NCBI GenBank assembly: GCA_023374025.1
Contig: SIJG01000019.1
Location: forward strand, 1,004,810 to 1,068,809
DNA from: Heterodera schachtii
Taxonomy: Eukaryota > Nematoda > Chromadorea > Rhabditida > Heteroderidae
Reading direction: 5' to 3'
DNA: 64,000 nt
The notes beneath the pieces were generated by a model. That model made no database searches, was not told where the DNA came from, and was given only the letters and a program-made list of their open reading frames with translations. A program made the position numbers and the translations under genes. Shown piece by piece: positions 59,677 to 64,000 of the stretch (position 1 is its first letter; each line of letters begins with the position of its first letter).

Positions 59677-62600
59677 ATGCTTTATTATTTTCCTTTAATT
59701 TCTTTTATCCTCTTTTTTCATCTGTTTTTAATTCCAGTTTCAAGTGCAATTCAATCGGTGAGTTTATCGCACAAAAATAATTAATTAGGATAATTATTTT
59801 GGCTAAATTCCAATTTGATAGGTCGACGATGGCATGCTAATTGCATTTATGAAGGGCAATAACGAAAATAAAATCAGTGAATATTCAACGCAAAAATATG
59901 AGGCACACCTTGGCATTTTGCACTTTATGGAAAAGAATTGGCAATGTGAGAAAATTGAGGAGCAATTTAGGGAACATTATGAACGGACAAAATGCCAAAA
60001 ATATCGCAATTATTTGGACATTTTGTATGAATATTTGCTAGGAGAGTACGCCGGAATTCCAACAGTAATGCCAAAATTCGTGTTTAAAAATAGACTTTTT
60101 GAAATCGAAGGGCCAATAATTTATGCGGTTAATTGTCTGGCCATAATTTGGCACTTTTTTTAACTCAAATATTACTAATTATGATGAATTTAAATTAAAT
60201 GAATTGATTAACTCTGATTTTAAACTAAATTTGTTGAAAGAGAAAAGAATAATAAATTGTAATGCCAAAAAAGACGCTGATGAAAAAGAAAATGATAAAA
60301 AACAAATGCCAATGAATGAAATGATTTTACAATTGGCAATTGACACGGATTATCAATGTCAAATAAATAAAAGTGTGGACCGAATAATACAAAAAACATT
60401 TGATCAAAATTTGGAGAAAATGCTCAAAAAAGCGGAAGAAAGGGCAAAGGATGGCCGACCAAAAGCGAAAGCCGATGAAATAAATGGGGACAAAAATTTG
60501 ATAATTTTGGTTTTAAAATTCGACGACTCAAAGGAATGGGTGAGGGAAGAGCCGGGGTAGGCCGAGTCCCGGTATTTTAGGGAGAAACTGGGTCCGGGTA
60601 TTGCCAGGTCCAAAAAAGCCGAGTCCGGGTCCATGTCCACATTTTCAACCCGGTCCGGGTATCAGTCCAATCGGGTATTGAAAAAATCGAAAAAAATTAT
60701 TATTTTTTGAAATTAATTTTTTCATAAAAATAAAAGCTTATTATTATAAAAAACATTTTCAATGTAAAATATAATTTACAAAATAAAAAATTTTTGGTTT
60801 TGGATTAATTTGCAAATTTTAGTGGAATTTTGAGTGCAACGGTGCCTGTGGGCCACGCCGGGAAGCAGGGAAAGTCCCAGGATTTCGGCTTTGGGCGGGT
60901 GACCAAATTTTGTGATTTGAAGCCAATTTTGTGTACAGAGTGTACCAAAAATACTCAATTTTAGTAATTAAGGTTAGATTCTTTAAAATTTCTTATGTTT
61001 TACCAACTTTTATTAAAAGACGAATGTTATTTTATTTAAAAATTTTAATGCTAAAATGGCAGTATTCAACAATAATCTTAAAATCTGTTCCAACACAAAA
61101 TACTAAGTGAACGAATTGAGCCTGAGCAAAGAAGGAAATGAATCTAAAATCCGGGTGGTCTTGACCCGGTCGAGTACCCGGACCCGGCCAACCCTAGGAG
61201 TTTTCAAATTCAAAAGTTATTAAAAAAAACTCAAATTCAGGCTGAGGATGCTTTGTTGTCCGAATTTGTCAAAGGACTGGCAACAAATTTTGACAAGTTT
61301 TTTCGATTGTTTTTATTTGAGAAATTCCAAAAAAATTATTGGCAAAAATATGCGGCACATTTTGGCGTTGTGTATTTGATGAAAAAGCATTGGCAATGTG
61401 ATGAGAATATTTTGAATGGATCTGCCGAAGAATGCCATTTCTATGGCAAATATTCGCACACTTTGTACGAATATTTATTCCGACTTTATGTTGAAGGTTT
61501 GTTTTTCATTATTTTAGACAGAATTGCCATTAGATATGGGTGAAACAAAATTTGGACCTTTCAGTGGAATTGGAAAATCAATTTGTTTTGCGGGACGGAA
61601 TCACATTGGGATTACCTAATATCCCGCAAACAATCAGTAGGGTTGAGAATTATATTTGTTAAAAACCCCGAGATATTTTAATAAAATTTACGAAAAATAT
61701 CGAAATATTGACTAAAATGCTGAGCAAATATTTAAGAAAAATGAAAAAATTTGTTGGGAAAAAATTCAAAAATTTTGGTCGAGGAAAAAAAAAATTGTAT
61801 TTTTGTTAAAGAAATGCAAAAATGCTAAAATGACAAAACCCCCAAAAAATGAAATAATTTTTTTCCAAAAGCCTCAAAATTTTTTTTTTATTGACCAATT
61901 CAAATGAAAAAATTTAAGCAGCGCAGAAATTCGTTTTTTGAACCCCTTTCTTCAATGCATATATATGTAAGCGAAAAATATTTAAATAAACATAATTCCC
62001 ATCCCTATCCATCCATTTCAGAAACGCAGATTCCATTTCATTTATTCGTAGGGATGGGAATTTTAATCAAATGATTTTTTTGCTGACTTTAAATGACCTT
62101 AAAATGACTAAAAAAATGTTCTACACTTTGTTTGAAGATACTTTTTGGGATTTTTACGGCTTTTTATGACTTTTTTGTGAGTTTTTGGAACTATTTATTA
62201 ATTGAAACTTTAGAAAAAATGTAAAAAAATATTTACACGACCCTTTCGAATTAAGAAAAATCTGTGGTGTATGGGTGGCAAAATCCGTTTTAAGACAATT
62301 TGATTAATTAAACAATTTTAATTTATTAAGCAAAAAATCCGAAAATAGCGAAACAATTGCCAGCGGTGAAGCCAATATTTGCAGATAGGTTTAACAAGTA
62401 TTTTAGTTTAATTACTGCCGTCATAAAACTGAATGTTATTTCGAAATATTTTTGGGAAAATATTGAAAATGACATGGATATAATTGAGATCAAATTGCTA
62501 AATGAGAAGGAAATGAACATTTATAAAATAAAAGTGGAGAAAAAAGTTGAAAATTCGCTGAGAAAAATGCAAAAAACAAATGCATTTTTTGACGAATCGA

Positions 62601-62833
62601 CGGAAATTGCCAACCTTAGGACGGAATTTGAGCAAAAAATGGAGAAATTATGTGAAAGAACCAAAGAAAATGCCAAGGAAGAAAAGGCGAAAATGGAAAA
62701 AACAAAGGAAAATGGAACGGATGAAGGGCATAGACTCGGAATGAGAATTCACTATCAGTCCAAATTTGGCACTTTCATTTCGTCACCATTTTTCCGTCGC
62801 TTTTCCTCAAATTCCGTCATATTCTTCCGCTGA
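59677..62833 (+). CDS. Unrecognised predicted secreted protein with a repeated module
   Basis: Exon 1 59677-59757 is a clear signal peptide (MLYYFPLISFILFFHLFLIP, then VSSA). Exon 2 from 59822 encodes module 1 (KYEAHLGILHFMEKNWQCEK; YLDILYEYLLGEY). One base off, after a run of seven T near 60160, the frame continues into a charged coiled coil ending TGG at 60539. The intron 60540-61240 contains a CCGGG-rich element. The next exon at 61241 gives module 2 (KYAAHFGVVYLMKKHWQCDE; SHTLYEYLFRLY), then ELPLDMGETKFGPFSGIG. After more repeats, 62357-62833 gives a second coiled coil (IEIKLLNEKEMNIYKIKVEK). The T-run shift and a 21-base gap in module 2 may be lesions. It could instead be two tandem genes, the second without a first exon. 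No family recognised. Confidence 0.5.
60552..61198. mobile_element. CCGGG-rich non-autonomous element
   Basis: Left GGTAGGCCGAGTCCCGGTA and right (inverted) TAGGGTTGGCCGGGTCCGGG are similar, with CGGGTCCGGGTA repeats at both ends and a degenerate hairpin-repeat core inside (about 60838). The target duplication is unclear. It looks like the GC-ended hAT-like elements elsewhere. Confidence 0.6.
61640..62250. repeat. Two repeat fragments between exons of the secreted-protein gene
   Basis: 61643-62010 begins TAGGGTTGAGAATTATAT and ends near CATAATTCCCATCCCTA, probably a hAT-like element. 62049-62250 begins TAGGGATGGGAATTTTAATC and matches the left half of the 3271-3909 family, with its right end missing. 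Confidence 0.6.
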
Positions 62834-62839
62834 TCTTTA

Positions 62840-63640
62840 TTCCTAAACTCTTCTCTTCGATTTCTTCTGTCTTTTTTTCATTTTAACTATCTTTTCCATT
62901 TTCATTTCTTATTTTTAAATTCGCATCATTCGTTATTTGCATTTTGGAAAATTTGTCAGAATTGTGTTCAGTAGGCGGCGAGTCGAGTTGAATTAGGAAC
63001 ATAACAACAGAATTTCCATACATCGCGACTTTCAAGCATCTTTTAGCCAATGTTTTACAGCAGGTGGATAGAATTTTACCATCCGTCCCTGGTTGATATT
63101 TTCGAATTCATTAAATAAATTTTAAAAAACATTATAAAAAATTATATCAAACCACTAAATTTATAAGCAATTTTTTAGATTATCTTTTTGATGATTGTAA
63201 TATGGAAATTTATCACAGTACAATTTTGGATCAAATACATTTTTTCTTTATTATTTAATTAAGAGCCAAAAACAACCAAATTCTTCCGATATGAAATTGT
63301 TGGCCATTCAGTGAATCATTGCTCCACCATAAAAATAATTTAAAATATTATGAATTTATTCATATATGGAAAAATTAAAAAAATAATAGAACAAAAATAT
63401 CAAAAAAGATGCATTTAATTTAGGCAAAAGGAACAAACGCCAAAGCATAGAAAAGGCAAAAATATAATGGGCAAAAACATTTCAGAATTTAAAAAAATGA
63501 AAATATCTCTGCCTTAAAAGGGAAACAAAAAAAGCCAGGCCAAAGGAGTAGCAGATGAAAGAAGAAATAAATGAATAAATTAATGAATAATGAATTAATT
63601 AATTAATGAATTAATAATGCAGTAATTAATGCCTTTCTTA
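62840..63640. other. AT-rich intergenic stretch
   Basis: Low-complexity AATTAATGAATTAAT runs near 63570-63630. No gene recognised. Confidence 0.4.
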
Positions 63641-63643
63641 TTT

Positions 63644-63719
63644 CTTCAGAACCAATCCTTTCAGTTTATCAAAAAATTGCTTCTGCTCCGTCCCTTTCAC
63701 ATGAACATCGATGGCCAAC
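63644..63719 (-). pseudogene. Last-exon piece of a BTB/MATH gene (copy K)
   Basis: After an acceptor ATATCTAG, the minus strand reads LAIDVHVKGTEQKQFFDKLK, then GLVLKK and a stop. This matches the C-terminal LAIDV-V-E tail of the family. The LMDPSKG part expected before it is missing. It may be a remnant or the end of a gene entering from the right. Confidence 0.45.
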
Positions 63720-63907
63720 TAGATATTTGTACAAAAAATTAGAACAAAAATGGTGAATTTTTATATTCTTTTTCATTTATTTAAATATTAATGTATATTT
63801 TTTGGATCGACACGCTTAAGTGCTATCTCGTAATTAACAATTTTGATTCAAACTCTTAAGAAATTGGGCAACTTTCCAGAATTTTTATTAGTGGTATTTA
63901 TCCGCAC

Positions 63908-64000
63908 TAGAGACCGGCGCGGGATTTTGCGGAATCCCAGTCCGCAATCCCGCATTTTTTGGAAAATGCGGGATTGCGGGACTTGCGGGATTAATCCCGC
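63908..64000. mobile_element. Left end of another GC-ended hAT-like element
   Basis: Begins TAGAGACCGGCGCGGGATTT and consists of GCGGGATT repeats in both orientations. It has the same style as the elements at 17329 and 25633. The right end lies outside the window. Confidence 0.6.

Noticed and set aside
60159..60165. Programmed frameshift at a run of seven T
   Set aside because: The frame does continue one base later, but a lesion or sequence error in a homopolymer is simpler and nothing else points to recoding.

Overview
The window looks like nuclear DNA from a plant-parasitic (tylenchid) nematode, most likely a cyst-nematode type. This is inferred from very AT-rich sequence, many short introns, a nematode-type 7TM receptor, a secreted CAP/venom-allergen-like gene and a large BTB-BACK-MATH family. 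No single sequence proves the genus. Gene models were spliced by eye from splice sites and frame continuity, so exon ends may be off by a few bases.

The dominant theme is one gene family scattered on both strands: about ten copies of a BTB-BACK-MATH gene in 64 kb. Intact or nearly intact copies lie at 2830-5731 (+), 41440-43785 (-) and 46504-49019 (-, with two MATH domains). Broken copies lie at 14096-16803 (-, one-base insertion), 21349-24290 (+, internal exon duplication and deletions) and 27109-31862 (+, two MATH domains, exon 1 split by a hAT-like element). Remnants lie near 6855-8187, 52303-56606, 56814-57126 and 63644-63719. Exon boundaries are shared, and intron 1 starts with GC instead of GT in five of the six copies that keep exon 1.

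Other genes: a coiled-coil protein with a C-terminal ubiquitin-like domain (9360-11178, -) and a truncated paralogue (32344-33602, -); an srsx-like chemoreceptor (36991-39407, +); an unrecognised Cys-rich gene (45131-46123, -); a CAP-superfamily pseudogene (57787-58298, +); a tRNA-like gene (58754-58823, -); and an unrecognised predicted secreted protein with a repeated module (59677-62833, +).

Most of the rest is transposon-derived. I see a 2.3-kb non-autonomous Helitron filled by a 30-bp minisatellite (18514-20829), a 3.9-kb Mutator-like element with transposase and OTU protease remnants (52356-56290), many hAT-like non-autonomous elements starting TAGRG or CAGGG with 8-bp target duplications, several long foldback elements, and about 20 copies of a short repeat with a GC-rich hairpin core. 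Several of these interrupt genes, so the window shows a receptor/adaptor gene family expanding and decaying under transposon pressure.
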